From Litomosoides sigmodontis (Eukaryota > Nematoda > Chromadorea > Rhabditida > Onchocercidae): a DNA stretch of 64,000 bases. Location: the NCBI GenBank assembly GCA_963070105.1, contig OY718803.1, positions 6,306,507 through 6,370,506 of the forward strand, written 5' to 3'. Under the pieces are notes generated by a model, which ran no database searches, was not told the DNA's origin, and saw nothing but the letters and a program-made list of their open reading frames with translations. The position numbers were made by a program, and so were the translations under genes. The first letter of the stretch is position 1. Each line of letters opens with the position of its first letter. Below, piece by piece: positions 25,001-38,448 of the stretch.

Positions 25001-27585
25001 TTGTAGCAATTTTAGTCACTCAGTGCTAGCTTTGTCTTTGCAAAAGTTACTGATTAAGCTGCACTGGTCACTCAGTTCGAAAATATTGAATACAGGAATA
25101 GTTAAGCAGGTGGACATTTTCTAAGCTAAAAATATAGGCAGATAGTATCGAAAAGTTGAAACAACCATATCTTGGTATATCCGACACCGGCCCTCTTCCA
25201 CCGATTCCTGGGAGCATTTTACCTATTATTTTTTTAAAAAAAAGAATAATCAACCGAACGAGGATTCCATCAGTTTTCTCCTGGCCAACTTATTTCCCCT
25301 TATGCTGTAATATTTGGCGACAAAAAGGTCATGCATTATTTCATCTCCCACTTCATCCTCTCGAGCCTATAAGAAACCACCTAATGTCGGAATTAAAATT
25401 AATCAGATATTAGTACTGCATGCTTACCTATCTGACTGATTAAATAACTGAATGCCAGGAAGTTTTGGATAGTAAAATATAAAGTGCAAAGTACTGAAAT
25501 GTGCAATTTTTAATTTAAAAAAATTTACATATATTTGAGAGTCAGGGTACTATGCAATAAATTACAATGTAAATGAAGGACACGTTAAAAAAAACATACA
25601 GAACACAACCTTATGGAAATCAAGTGAAGAATAATATATAAGCTGCTAGGACAAAATATCAACAGACCTCAAAACATTGCAATAAATTTAAATCCACAAT
25701 TTAAAACCAGGAAGAAGAGTGAGAACAAGTGTATTTCATTTAAATATCACAACCAGCTCAACAGCCGAAAAATAAACTTCGGCAACAATTCATAAAAATA
25801 TGACAGGAAATTTAAAAATTTGGAATAAAAATGAAGCTCCAACAGTAGCAACAATAGTAGTGTAAACGATAATAACACTACAAAGATAACTGCAATAATA
25901 GCAACAATTGTACAGATTCATACTTCTTTGATTTCTAACAAAACAGCTAACAAAGAATCAGTCAAAAATCTTAAGTTAACATTTTCTGATTGAGACGAGC
26001 TTCTTGAAATCGCTGTCTTATTTTGAAATACATTGCTTACTTCTGTTTAATACGTTAGATAATTACCATATTAATTTAAGTGATACACAGTAATGACATC
26101 CGAGACATAACAGCAGAAATCGAGAAAGCATGAAATGCTCGATTATGGACAAAATTTGGCTTTGCTAGATGTTACATTAAATTCCAAAGAAGTATGAACT
26201 CTTATCTAATTTTATAAAAAATTATTTGTCCGGATTTTGCTAAGATATATGGCGAAAATAAATTTGCAAAAGTGAAGCTTTAAATGTGAAAATATGCACA
26301 ATCAAGAAGGATGGGAGCATGACTTAAAACATTTATGGGTCGACTGCATACTACACAATCACTCAGATCCTTGATCATTGCGTGAAAATAGCAGTACATT
26401 TTCCTACTTTTTCTGGCTTTCCTTTACTGATTACAGCTAAGAATCAGAACTGAATAAAAATTTGTAAAAGCTAAAATTTGAATTTCTCATTGCAGCAGAA
26501 TTCCATGCCATAATAATTTAACAATAAACGAGAAACTATTACTTTCAACAATGATATATAACTGGCATCTGAATACAGTCTAAAGAGAAATGAAACAAAA
26601 CTACTTAATATATCTACAATAGCATACAATAAGGTCAACAACAATAACGTTGATTAAATCAGAAACTGAGCATTAAAAAAAACTGATTACAATCCACTAA
26701 TAAACAAGATAACGAGCTTCAAAGTAATAAGTTTTCAAAGTTATTCAAGTAACAGAGTAAAAAACGGGTAACTTAAAAAAAGAAATCTTATCTAACAATA
26801 ATCCAGGAAAATGTTTTGTTCGTTTTTCGGTAAAGGTATTAAGAAGTGAAAAAACAAATAGGCTCTATTGAGTTAATAAATTGAAGAAGGTGGAAGAAAC
26901 CCAGAGTAGTAACGTTCAGTAATAGAAAGAAGAAAATAGAAAAACTGTCCGCGTGGAAAAACTATTACAACTTTATGATGAAAATACCAAACACGACATA
27001 AGCAGAATTATAGCAAAAAAAGCTAAATAATTAAACGCGGAAAAATAAGATGAATAGATTATATCTTAGAATGATGCTATGATCAAATAATGTATTACTG
27101 ATGGTCTATACTTCCAGAATATGAAAAAAATTTTAAGAAGTTAAAAATTTTTTGAGTTGTTTCAGATATTTTTTAGAAGAAAAAGATCAATAAATAACAG
27201 GTTGGAAATATCCTCCCATAAACACCTGATTTAGAAACCTCCCAACAAATACCCTGTAATACAAAGCCTTATAATCCTACAAAATCAAGTGAGAAATTTG
27301 ATTATAAGAATTAAAATAAACGTGGACCGACACCTCCAAAAAAGGTGACTTTCATGTGCCTTTGACGATGATAATTTAACCAAACGCATCCTCGCATTTA
27401 CCAAACTCGTAAATCATCTACTACGCTTATTTCTCCATTTTGAAAAAGAAGTGTTTGAGTTGGAGGAGACCAACGCGACATTTCCTAAGCAGATGTTAAC
27501 TTAAAGATCATTTGATCTTAGAGGAAAGAAAACTGAATTTTGCTACGCTTTTCACAAACAATAAACAAAAAACAAAAGAAATATT
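19086..27585. other. 8.5-kb gene-free gap
   Basis: This is the longest stretch without a supported gene. Frames at 21112-21438 (-), 21200-21550 (+) and 22840-23142 (+) lack recognisable domains and phase-matched partner exons. It contains a GA microsatellite (23346-23370). Part of it is likely upstream control sequence of GOPC or 3' sequence of the FAM91A gene. Confidence 0.5.
23346..23370 (+). repeat. (GA)n microsatellite
   Basis: A run of about 12 GA dinucleotides in otherwise unremarkable AT-rich sequence. Confidence 0.9.
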
Positions 27586-30500
27586 TTAACCCACCTCTTC
27601 TTCGCAAGTTTGATATTTACGAATCAGTCCTCGCAACGATTGTACTAAATCACGGTTCGCAAATTCTACCGTGTTTGAACTAATATATGAAAAGAACATA
27701 TTTAATTAAAAAGTTTGCAAATAAGAATCATAAAATACTATTTACTTCTTCGTTGGAAGGATAGCGTTCATAATAAGGAATAAAAGAAGTAAAAACATAC
27801 TTTTTTGAATCAAGAAGTTCGCAATCTTTGATCCTCTGACAAATGACCCTGTTCAAATGTTCATCGAATAGCGGTAAGCCAAAAACACAGTCAAGCAAAG
27901 TGTAATCTGCATACGTTTCGTCATCTCGCAAGTGAACTCGCGGGCTAGTAATTTTCCTAGAAATTCAAGATCTTGTAAATTTTTGAAACTAGCCTATCAT
28001 GGACATTTGGTAGTGAAACCGAACCCACTGAAAAGCATTATCATTTATAATAATAAAGCATTTCATTTTGTGAGCTCATTCTCTTAATTACAGTTCTTAA
28101 GGTTTTGCGGTCCCTGACAGAGAAAAAACATTATAATACTCCGAAACAAACAACAAAGAACGGCAGCAATAAACTTGAACAGAAATCAAGAGATAATTAA
28201 AAACCTTGGATCTTTGTTGATTACCGCGTTACTACTTCTTCTATTTTTATCTGATTGTTCTTCCAATTCAGCATTTGTCTTTTTGCACAACAATATCAAA
28301 TAACCGCACAGTGAATTTAATCCCAACTTTTCTCGAAGTTTCAGAACCGAAGGATGGGATGAAAAGTGGCCTATAACAAATTTAAACAAATTAAAAAATA
28401 GACATGAAAACCTTTAGTTTAAGCAAATAAAGCATGATGATATCTCAACATCACGGGAATTTGCGATTTTAATTTGTAATTCCTGTACTCTAATTTGGTA
28501 ATAAAGGACATGAAAATTACCATCTGTTAAGCTCGACTCACTGAATGGGAATGGGACACTAACAATCTCGGAGTCATCAGCCACACCACTGTATTCCTGA
28601 AAGCATACTTCTCAAGTAATTTGGATTAGGAAAATTTGAAATGCTGTTGAATTCTACACTGCAAAAATAAGTTTTTTTTCACTTATGTTATAACATTAAA
28701 AGAAGAGAGATGAAATCAGAGATGAAAAAAATTCATTTCTGAAGTAAACAGTGTGCACTCAAGAAAACGCTGGATAAGCTAATTACGAAAAACTAAACAG
28801 ATCTCGAAAAGAGAGACATACTGCATAAAGTAAAAAACGATAAAGTTGGCTATTAGCTAAAGCTTTTCGATATTTCCCATACCTCTCAATACCCTCACCT
28901 TAAAATAATATTATTACAAAAATATACTTGCACAAACACTGCATGCATTTGAAGCATATCATTTAACTGAATTAAACAGTTATCCGTTGGAACGATAACA
29001 GGTTCATGCGAAGCAGTAGTGATTAATAAGCGCTTGCATCGTCGTAGAGCACAAGGAATCACTGGGACACGTGAACCTTTGGGGATATAGAGCGAAATTG
29101 GTCCATCACTCAAAGTAGAATATAAAAACAACCGAAACCATGACGAAACCACCTACAACGACTGTTGTAAAGCAGTTTATAGTCAAACAAAATGCACATA
29201 TGTATATGAAGAATTTCCTTTGTCCTGAAAAGCTTTCTAAATTTTTTTGGTAAGTTAATAATAAATGCTCTCTGAATTTTGGTAAACGTCAAAACCAACA
29301 TACTTCTGGAATAACGGTTCCAAAATGGGGAATAGATGGCACTGATAATGGACACGCATCTCCACTTAACGGAGCCATTGAAACCAAACATCTTAACTTG
29401 AGAATGTTAAAAAAAATTCCTTTTTTTAAAAAAACTGATTAATTAATTTTGAATCAGTTTCTCAAAATTGGTGATTAAATAAACCATCCATCAAGTTACA
29501 TTTACTTCGAGTAAAATGTTCTAACCTGTACGTTTTATTGATGAGGCGTAGACGTGTAGGATGATCTAACGACAACAAACTTTCACCCCTAATTAAATCT
29601 AATTCAGAATTATTTCGCAGTGCAAGAATAGTTGATAACAATGTTTGAGCATGTTCTGAATACCTTTGTGCTTCACCTTCCATAAACAACTTTACCTGAA
29701 TCAACGGTGTCACTAATAAAAATGGTGTATAATATTTGGGGTCAAATAATGTCTTTGCTATGTTTATAAGAAAAAGTTTCCCTTTAAATGAACAAAGTTA
29801 AATCAATCAAGACGCCAACTTACATTTTGCAATTCTTCCACGAGACTATCCAGTGACTCATCACTCAATTTTCCCACTTCAAACAATGTTACGGCATGAT
29901 TTTTTAGGCTCTACAAAGAGAAGATATTCAAGACTAAAACACCAGGAATGAAATATAATTGACAGAACTTTGATATCATCGAAACGCTTGAGTTTTTGGA
30001 ATTCGCAAGCACTACGTTGATTTTGATCAAAAATTGCCATTTATTTTATCTGAATCCCTTTGTTAAAAAAAAAACTTACGACTGACAAGTTCCCCATCAT
30101 AAGAAAAGCAGTCAGCGATGAATCGAAGAGAAATGCAATTCGTTTCGTAGCTTCGCTTCCACCGCTTGGAGTGGGAGTAGGCAACGATAACGACTGAAAG
30201 CTTTTGTTAGAACTAAACTGAACAGAGGAATTTGAATCTAAATTACAACTTGAATAATTAAGAAATAACCAGTACCGTTAAAGAAGATGTAAGCACATCG
30301 TGGTTCATCAATAATCCATCTGCACCAGATTCATTCTCGTCCTCTTCATCGGCAGTACCTGGAGAAACCAATGCCGTGGAAAAGTCTGAGAGATCAGCAG
30401 TGATTGCTGCAGTAGAATCTTCATCGACCCTTTAAAAGAAAAAGTAAATAATATATTTTAAAAATCACGTAAAAAAAGTGTAATGGAAGAACTTGGAAGA

Positions 30501-33190
30501 GAAAAATAGAAATAAGGAAAGTTTATATACTCCCAAGTTTGGTTAATTGCATTTATAACTTTATTGAAACAAATGAAAAAAATTCCGTAGAAAGATACGA
30601 TTAAAATAATGAATATTGAGCGAAGAAACTAATGTATACAATAAATTAGCGAAGAGAATTTCGAAAATTAACAAGAGAATGGAAACTGATAACTAAACGA
30701 ACTGACAACAAAACTAAACGCTTTAATTTACCAAAAGAAAATAATGCGAAATGAGAAATTATTTTTTTTTAATTATTGAAATACCGATAAATTTCATGCT
30801 GCGCGCTATATAGCGGTCACATCACATTAATAAGAGAACACTTGATGCTCACATAAGAAAGCAAAATTTATTTAGTAAAACACTGCCGGTAAGTAGCTTC
30901 ATTGGAGGTTTACTGTTTAGGAGAATTAGAGATAAAGTAAAGCAAAAAAACTCGGCACAACTGTGAGTAGTCTGATATCTTTTTATTAATAAAAACGCAA
31001 GTTATTTCAAAAATTATAACACTCACTCTGAAAATATCATATGACTAGCCCATGTTACGTGCAGAGCAAGATTTTCTAGTCCAGTGATACGCTTTTTAGC
31101 GAAACCAAGCCGACAAAAAACCGAAATGGCATTTTTTACCAGCTGTAGATCGATATCCAGAGTCTCCGAAAGCTAAAATTATTGAAGGTGATAAAATTCG
31201 AAAATTCCACTTGATTAAAAATCTTACAAATCTTGCCATAGTTTATGAAGACTGCTTTTCTCATGTTACATCATTTGAAAATATAAATTAAAAAATGACA
31301 AAAGTAATTAAAAATATACCTCTCGTACAGTTGTTTGCTCGTCGATGGTAACAAATATCTGATATAGCAAGTTTTCAAAATAATCACCCAGAACTCGATT
31401 CATAACAAAGCCATCCAAAGTTGGTACTGCAAGATATAAATTATGATTACGTGTTATTAGTTGTTCCTATGTAGTCTGTATTGATTTTAGTAAACCACAG
31501 ACTGAGTTTTGAGAAATGTTGTACTGGTATCGTATAAGGAAATGAAAATAAAAGTGAAAATGAGAAAAAAGACAGCTATTGCCATATTTAAAGTCATTAA
31601 TATATTTAAAATGATAGTAAACTAGAAACAGCCTCCCATTCTCTCGTTGAAAGCTCCTAAACATTACTGGTCGTAAATAATTCGGCTTTAAACACAGACA
31701 TAATCTCACTATCCATGGAATATTTAAACAGAACTCGAACTTAAATAGTCAACAGGAAAACATAAAAAAAGTCAATACCGTAGATGTAATCGTCATCGTT
31801 AACTGGTACCTCCAAATAAGCCAGGCCACGATTATAAAGTTTTTGCACCAGCTTCGCATCAAGAGTACCAACTAGTTGGACACCTTCATCGATAAGCATA
31901 TCTAACAAATCTCTCTCATCTCTACTCAGTAGCTGCAAACACTGTGTTAATTTCCATCAAATGAAATTTAAGTTCTTAAACATGCAATTACTATCAATTA
32001 TGCATCTTTCTTTTGTGTGCTGATAGTGTTGCACTGTAAACGTTGCAATTAGCACACAAAGAAATTTTTGATAACAGAAATGAAAGCCAGAATAATTATG
32101 AACGAAACATTGTCTGAACCGTTTTTTAAGGGTGAAATAAGGAAGGGAGAAGAAAGAATTGTTGAAGTACTGCAAACAAACAAACAAACAATCTTTAACT
32201 TACCTTAACATCACTTTCTAGGATACTGCCCGGTGCCACCAACCACCAAGGTTCGATGTTAATCGCAACAGGTTTTGCTGGCAACAATTCACGCAGCGAT
32301 TTACTTTTGCGAAATATTTTTCGGTTACAACGATTCTGGTTCATTAACTCAATGTATTGATTTCTGCCAATTCCTAACAATCTCATCGCATCGGCAGCCG
32401 TGAAATTCGGTAACGAGTCATAACTTTTTTCAGCATTCATAAGATTCTAAAAAAATTATTTTTCCCCTCAGAAGTATTTCCGAAATTTTATCTAACCAAA
32501 ATCTGACGTGAAGGATAAACATTTGAAAGATCGATAACATTATAATAAGACTGCTATAAAGTACACTGACAAAACAATATTTATTAATTTTAGAAAAACT
32601 ACAGCAACAAAAGGAATGTATATACTTTTTCGAAAGCATTACCGCCATGATATTGATGTAGTAACTGAATGGTGTCATTCGAAGTTCGCGCACAACGATA
32701 TTTGACAAATGATATGGATAAAGCATAAGGTGAGTTTCGCTGTATTTCAGGAGAATATCATAATAAGTTTCCTCATTTTTTTTTACATATTTTACTGAAA
32801 TATCAGAGTACAGGTTCGCATCATTAAAGAAAACTTTTCTTCCATTCCAACAATCAAAAGGAAGAAATGTGGGTATCTTTGCATAAGTGAAAATAACCGT
32901 ACTGATCAGATTACGAATTTTGAATGACTGTGAAGTCAGAAACATAAGGAAGATATGGAGTTCTGGAATCCATAAAGCATCTTAATTCCGCAAGTAGAAA
33001 AAAACGCACCTATGTTACCCTTGTACCTCAGCTGATTTTTGATTGAGTATTCGAGTACGAGTTTATCATATTCTCTCTGTGAGTTGCCCAAAACAATTTG
33101 AATCTCTTGAGGCAATTTCGACCAAACAATATTTTTCCTGATATACTGATCCACATCCTTATCCGTCATGCAGTCTATAAAGCTTTGCAT
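27586..33190 (-). CDS. FAM91A1: FAM91A family protein
   Basis: In mammals FAM91A1 works at the trans-Golgi, joining TBC1D23 and the WDR11 complex in capture of endosome-derived vesicles. Sixteen phase-consistent exons on the minus strand give about 769 residues (human about 838): 33010-33190, 32643-32794, 32204-32446, 31779-31932, 31320-31426, 31027-31172, 30276-30429, 30083-30193, 29824-29910, 29526-29695, 29304-29391, 28928-29152, 28521-28596, 28205-28370, 27801-27956 and 27586-27679. Conserved blocks in order are [173 protein letters not shown] and [12 protein letters not shown]. The last exon reads to a TAA seven residues after LIRKYQTC. A further exon could replace it, because human FAM91A1 has a longer C-terminus. 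Confidence 0.96.
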
Positions 33191-33706
33191 ATGTTCTATT
33201 TCATATAGGTTGCTAATCTAACAAATTTAACCTCGTTGAAATTAATTCACTTTCCAAAACACTGTAATTCGCAGGAACATTGGAGAATAAGAAATCAAAT
33301 TCCAGTACAGTACTCTGACCAACACAATTACACAACACGGTCACGAAAATGTGCAAAATCGTTTATTCCCAGTAACAACAGATCAAAACTTCCTGCTAAC
33401 TAGTGGAATCATAACGTAATAAATATATTGCTCATGATTCGAAATAAAATCTGGTGATTATTCATAACAGAATGATTATTCACAACAAAACGGAGAATAA
33501 GATGCCAAAAATTATAACACATGGAATTGATCAAACAGATATGAAAAAACTGCCAATAAATCCTCCATAATCATAACAGTTCAAAAACTGCAATTCTGGA
33601 GAGCACCAGGAAACATAAGATCGTCCAAAATTGTTGAAGACTAAATTATTACAGAAACTACTTTATACAGAACACAAAAGCACAAATATCTCAGGTACTC
33701 AATTTT
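33191..33706. other. Short gap between FAM91A and BTB-zinc-finger genes
   Basis: 516 bases separate the upstream gene's stop from the FAM91A start on the same strand. A TTTGTTAG acceptor-like site lies 26 bases before the FAM91A ATG, so its mRNA may be trans-spliced, and the pair could be an operon. No gene is seen in the gap. Confidence 0.5.
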
Positions 33707-36700
33707 TCAAATAACCGGTTCAAAACTGTGCATTCGACGGCAGTGCACAGCAAAACGATCTTTTCGCCAAAATTTAGCTCTGCAAAACTCCTCTGGACAT
33801 TCGAATGGTTTCAGTTTCAAATGCTCTCTAAATATATGCGCATCCATATTTTTCTTGTCTGCATATGTCGTTCCACACTTTTTACATGCATATGGTTTTT
33901 CGCCTGCAAATTAAAATGCAAAGAAATGAAACTTTCATCCATCTGCATCATTTTTAAGCATTTACACAAGTGGGATTTATCGAAATCATTGTTTCTGTGA
34001 AATTAACGGCCCTTAGTGTAATCTAGTAGCAAATCTTAAAATTCCCTTTGAATATCAAGGAGACATTGAAATAATTTTCATATATGGCAAATCACTAATC
34101 AGTCGGAAGAAAAATAAAGAATACCTGTGTGGGCTCGGATGTGTCTGACAAGGTTGCTCTGCACTTTGAATGCTTGATTGCAATATTGACACTTGTACGG
34201 AGTTTCCAACGTATGTATACATCTTACGTGCTTTTCAACAGCACTTTTCTCTTTTGTCCGATGATCACAGAACGGACACTTGAAGGGTTTTTCCATCATT
34301 ACCTAAAACTCAATTAGAATTCGACAATTAAGGAAATAAGAAAATTACGACTATTTGTCACCATACAAATAACAGCATCATAAGAGCATAATTCATGAGA
34401 GCATAATTTATGAGTGAAAAATGACATGTGAATTATCAGCCACATTCAAAGTGAATAATGATAAAAATAAACCTGAACCTCTTGATCACCGACTAGCAAA
34501 GGCACGGTGACATCTTTGGGTGCAACAATTTCGGGCAAGCCATAACCAAAACTATCCAACAAATGCTGTTTTTTATTAGGTGGAATATATGACACTGTCA
34601 CGGCAGATACGGTTTCAAACTCATCATTCTGCGCAGCACCATAACTTTGTGGTGTTTCTTCGATGTCTAAAATTAAGCTTGCTCGTTAATATTTATTTTT
34701 GATAATACAAACAGACACAAATTTACTCGTAGAAGTTTTTTTCCAAATAAACAAGTCTTTTTTTCCAAAAATAAAAATTTTAACAGATCCTGGGCACATG
34801 TATGAAACATATCGTATGGGAAAAATAAGCTCATACTTTTTTTCAACTGCAACATCAACCGCTTATGCCCATAAGTACCACCCTTACGACCTCGACTCGG
34901 CCCAGAAACGAATTTTTCATAAATACACATGTAATCGTTTGCTGCTTTCGCAACGATCATTCCGCTTTGCTTCATGTCATCTTCTATCGTCTTTATTTCA
35001 TCTAAACAAATGTCATACTTATTTGACGCAAACGAGGATAAACTAATTTTATAATTCTCATTGAATCTTTCACATGTCTATATTTTAATCGTAACCTGAA
35101 AGTATAATATAGAAACTTTAAGCTTGAATATTATTACAGTTCTTGAGCTTAATCAGCCCAAGCAATCACATTCATTATTAAATTTCCCAAAAGTTTTCGA
35201 GACAACCCATACGAGGCTTACATCAAAAAACATTTCAATACTGACTTTTGTCTATGTGATTCGAAGCTTCTTCCATAAGGTCTTCAGCACTGGTTTCCAC
35301 CAGATTATTATCATGATTTTCATCTTCGAAATTTGAATCTTGTATGGTAGAAATATCGCATTCGTTATTCCCAATAAAATTTCTATTGTTTATAGAGTCC
35401 GAAAGGCCGTAAATTTCGTTTGTTACCAGCATTTCATCACCATCATCTGAAACCTGCTTTATCTCGAGCACAACTGCGGTATGATATACAGTCAAAAATT
35501 TCTAAGTAATCTGATTTTTCGGCTTAATACAATCCGGAAAATTCTTTGAACACAATAATTAACAATTATGCAATATGTTACCAATATTGTAAGAAAGATC
35601 TGTCTCGGAAGTAATTAATTCATCGATAGCATCAACTAATCTAGCTACACCCAAAGTAATAGCAGCTTGTCGTAGTATCTTATGACGTCTCGATGTTGTG
35701 CGAACTGATCCGCTGTATAGAAAATCGACTATATTCCTCAAATCCACACTAAAATGAGACGTATATTTTTAAAGCCACAAAGGCAGAAAAAGATTTCATA
35801 ATACATCATCCAACAGTAAATAAATTTAATTGAAAAACTTAATCGAAAATCAAAAGGAATCAATAACCTATATTTAAATCAAAAAATAAGCCTGCCTTGC
35901 TGACAAACTTTCCATACCTACTCACACCAGTAATTTGGGGATCAATATCAACAGTGACAGTGGCACTTTTCTCAGTATGTGCAAGTGCATTCTCAAAATG
36001 AGTGCTAAATGCACAAAGCATCAAACGATGACATCGAAGAATCACTCTGCTCTAAAATTAAAAATAAGACAAACAATTATCCACAGCACTAACTATGGAA
36101 TAGAAGATTCACAAATTACTCAGCTTTATATTAGTAAAATTATTTAAAGATAAATTCTCCTTTGTCTCTCTCGCTCATCAACTCAACGAAAGAAAATCCC
36201 TAACACCACTAACGCAGTGCATATCAAAAAATTTCTAGAGTGACAAAATATGGAATAAAAAAATGTTTACCTGGCTGCTCACAAGGCAATCGATAAATTT
36301 TCCTTGAGTTTTGAAACGATGGATTGCCTGTAACAGTTCTTGCGCATGATCTGGATTTTCTAAATCTACATTCTTATAAAGTTGAGCTTCTTCACTTTCT
36401 ATCAGTCTAATCAGAGAGTCACAACCAAGCGCATTTGCAACAAAAAGTGTTCTGTTTTGAGATCGATTGTTACAACGTCCAGTATACATATATTTTACTA
36501 ATGCTCGAAGATCATCCATTTCCACGCCTTAAATGTAATTTATTACAATTAATAATCAGCTAACAAGTATGATAATTAAAAAAATTGGCACTAATCTTTT
36601 AGAGTGCTTTTGTAATATATTGATAAAAATCATTGGTCGAGGAAAATTATAATAACGAATACAGTAGCATGCCTGTAATTTTCGGATCAATGTTCAGGGT

Positions 36701-37242
36701 TATAACTGCAGAATCTTGAACACTACAAAGAGCTGTTTCTAAATGTCTGCTGTAAGCAGCTAGAATAAGACGATGAGCTGACATCACATAACTGCCATCA
36801 CTTTGAACAATAACATCCAAAAAATGGCTTGTCTACAAAAAAAGAATTTTAAATAACGCAACGGTAAAACATATAGGCCTAAATTGATACATATAGGCCT
36901 AAATTTATTTAAGACAATCAAAATGTCTAAACAACTGTTTTCTTCCGCAGGTTGGTACTTTTAATGTTACCAAAAAATTCCTATTCTAAATTGATTTTAC
37001 CTACATGAACTTCTCTGCAAGATCTTTTCAGTTAATTAATAAAAGTATTTGACAAAGGAAAAAATTCATCAATAACATTTTTAATGAATTCTTATATGAA
37101 AAGGTTAAGTTTAGGAAAAGCACAAACTGGAAAACCGAACATTGTACAGGTGCTGCATATAGAGGAACAGCGTATCGTAGTGCGACTGCATCCGTAAAAA
37201 TGGAATTTCTTCCAGGCCATCCTCAAGCTTTAACTTTTCCAT
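33707..37242 (-). CDS. Tandem BTB (two) plus four C2H2 zinc fingers, putative transcription regulator
   Basis: Nine phase-matched exons on the minus strand give about 538 residues: 37141-37242, 36673-36832, 36271-36527, 35918-36051, 35582-35748, 35246-35473, 34473-34666, 34125-34302 and 33707-33903. BTB domain 1 (about residues 24-133) has HFLDVIVQSDG, MSAHRLILAAYSRHLETAL, NIDPKITG, VKYMYTG and VANALGC. BTB domain 2 (about 162-270) has GKFIDCLVSS, LRCHRLMLCAFSTHFENAL, DIDPQITG, VDFLYSG and AAITLGVARLVDAIDELI. An acidic linker follows. Four C2H2 fingers (about 419-534) begin FKCPFCDHRT, YKCQYCNQAF, YACKKCGTTY and FECPEEFCRAKF, with TP/GEKP-like linkers. BTB domains dimerise and recruit corepressors, and the fingers should bind DNA in the nucleus. 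The first exon (Met at 37242) rests on splice phase and a BTB-like helix (FLYMQHLYN), so it is the least certain. One intron needs a GC donor. Confidence 0.87.
36528..36672 (-). other. Probable GC-AG intron in the BTB-zinc-finger gene
   Basis: After NIDPKIT the exon ends ATTACAG and the intron begins GCATGC. The acceptor is ACATTTAAG. No GT donor nearby keeps the frame between KIT and GVEMDDL, while the GC donor does so exactly and gives a continuous BTB fold. GC-AG introns are a known minor class with a strong CAG upstream, as here. Confidence 0.7.
36865..36904. repeat. Short direct repeat
   Basis: The unit ACATATAGGCCTAAATT occurs twice in a row with a short spacer, in the first intron of the BTB-zinc-finger gene. 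Confidence 0.85.
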
Positions 37243-38448
37243 CGTCCATCAATATAGTACTTGCCTCGTGCTATACAGTTGCAAATTTTAAGAATGATAT
37301 CAATTGGTCGTTATACTCATAACTCAGTGTTTAACCGAGTCTACTGCTACGGCAAGAACGACATTCTGATGTAACATACCTCTAAAACATGGATGTACAG
37401 TCCAGATCTCGAGATCTACCTTTCAGTTTCCAAATCAACAACCTTGGGCAATCCAAAAGCGAGGTGGCGGGAAGAAAATTCGACCCGAAACTACACATAT
37501 ACTAATTTCCAACCTGATCGAAGAAGAAACCCCTAAGACAGATACCGAATACACAGATTTGCATAAACGATTTAAGAATTATGGTATGTTTATAATAAGT
37601 AGTTAATTGCATGGTAACAGTAAGAGAAATATGCACCCTCAACTATACTATAGTTAGGGCGCTTTTAGGCTGTTACAGTCGCCAGTTTAGGAGCAGATTC
37701 GAGATGAATCAAGTGCGCATTTGTGATTCCCACATCAAGAGATTTCGGTTCGGAGATGAATATTTAATTTGCTATCAGGAAATCTCCTACTACTTATCTC
37801 TCCAATTTTAAATGAAAATACAATTACAACAAGTTTGAAAATTTTAAAACCACGATAAGTTCATCTGCGCTGCGACACAAAAAACATAAAAAGCTCGCAG
37901 AAGCCTTTTGTTTACTTCATTCCAATCATTTTGTTGCATAAAATCTATATAATGTGACACAATGGCAACGATGTAATCGGTGGTGATATAGCAACATATG
38001 TTATAACAAGCAATAAATACTGTAAATAGACCAGAGTTTCCTCAGCATATTCCAAATATTAAAACATTGCTCTAATAATCAGCACAAATTGACCGATTGC
38101 ATTGACACAACGTCATAAGAACTAATGATTAAACAATTAAAAGTTACACCGTATTTTTGAAAACAGAAGGTAGCAAAAAAGTGTAAAAACGAATAATTCC
38201 TTTGATAAGTGGCAATATTAGGAGATATAACACAGTATTGACCCGAATAAACTATAAAGGACATTTGGCTATCCAGCAACACCTACTCATCCAATACTGT
38301 TTTAAATATTACAACAAATCGACAGCGATATTATCATAATGACTAAGCAGAAGATGCAAAAATCTCTAAAATGATGCACACGTTATCAAGGTGCATTATT
38401 GTATGAGATCACCAAAAACTACATGCAATGATCAGTCATCAATTTGTG
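37243..38448. other. Intergenic region
   Basis: No supported exon. It lies between the PRELI-family stop codon and the start of the BTB-zinc-finger gene on the same strand, and so likely holds the latter's 5' region. Confidence 0.5.
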
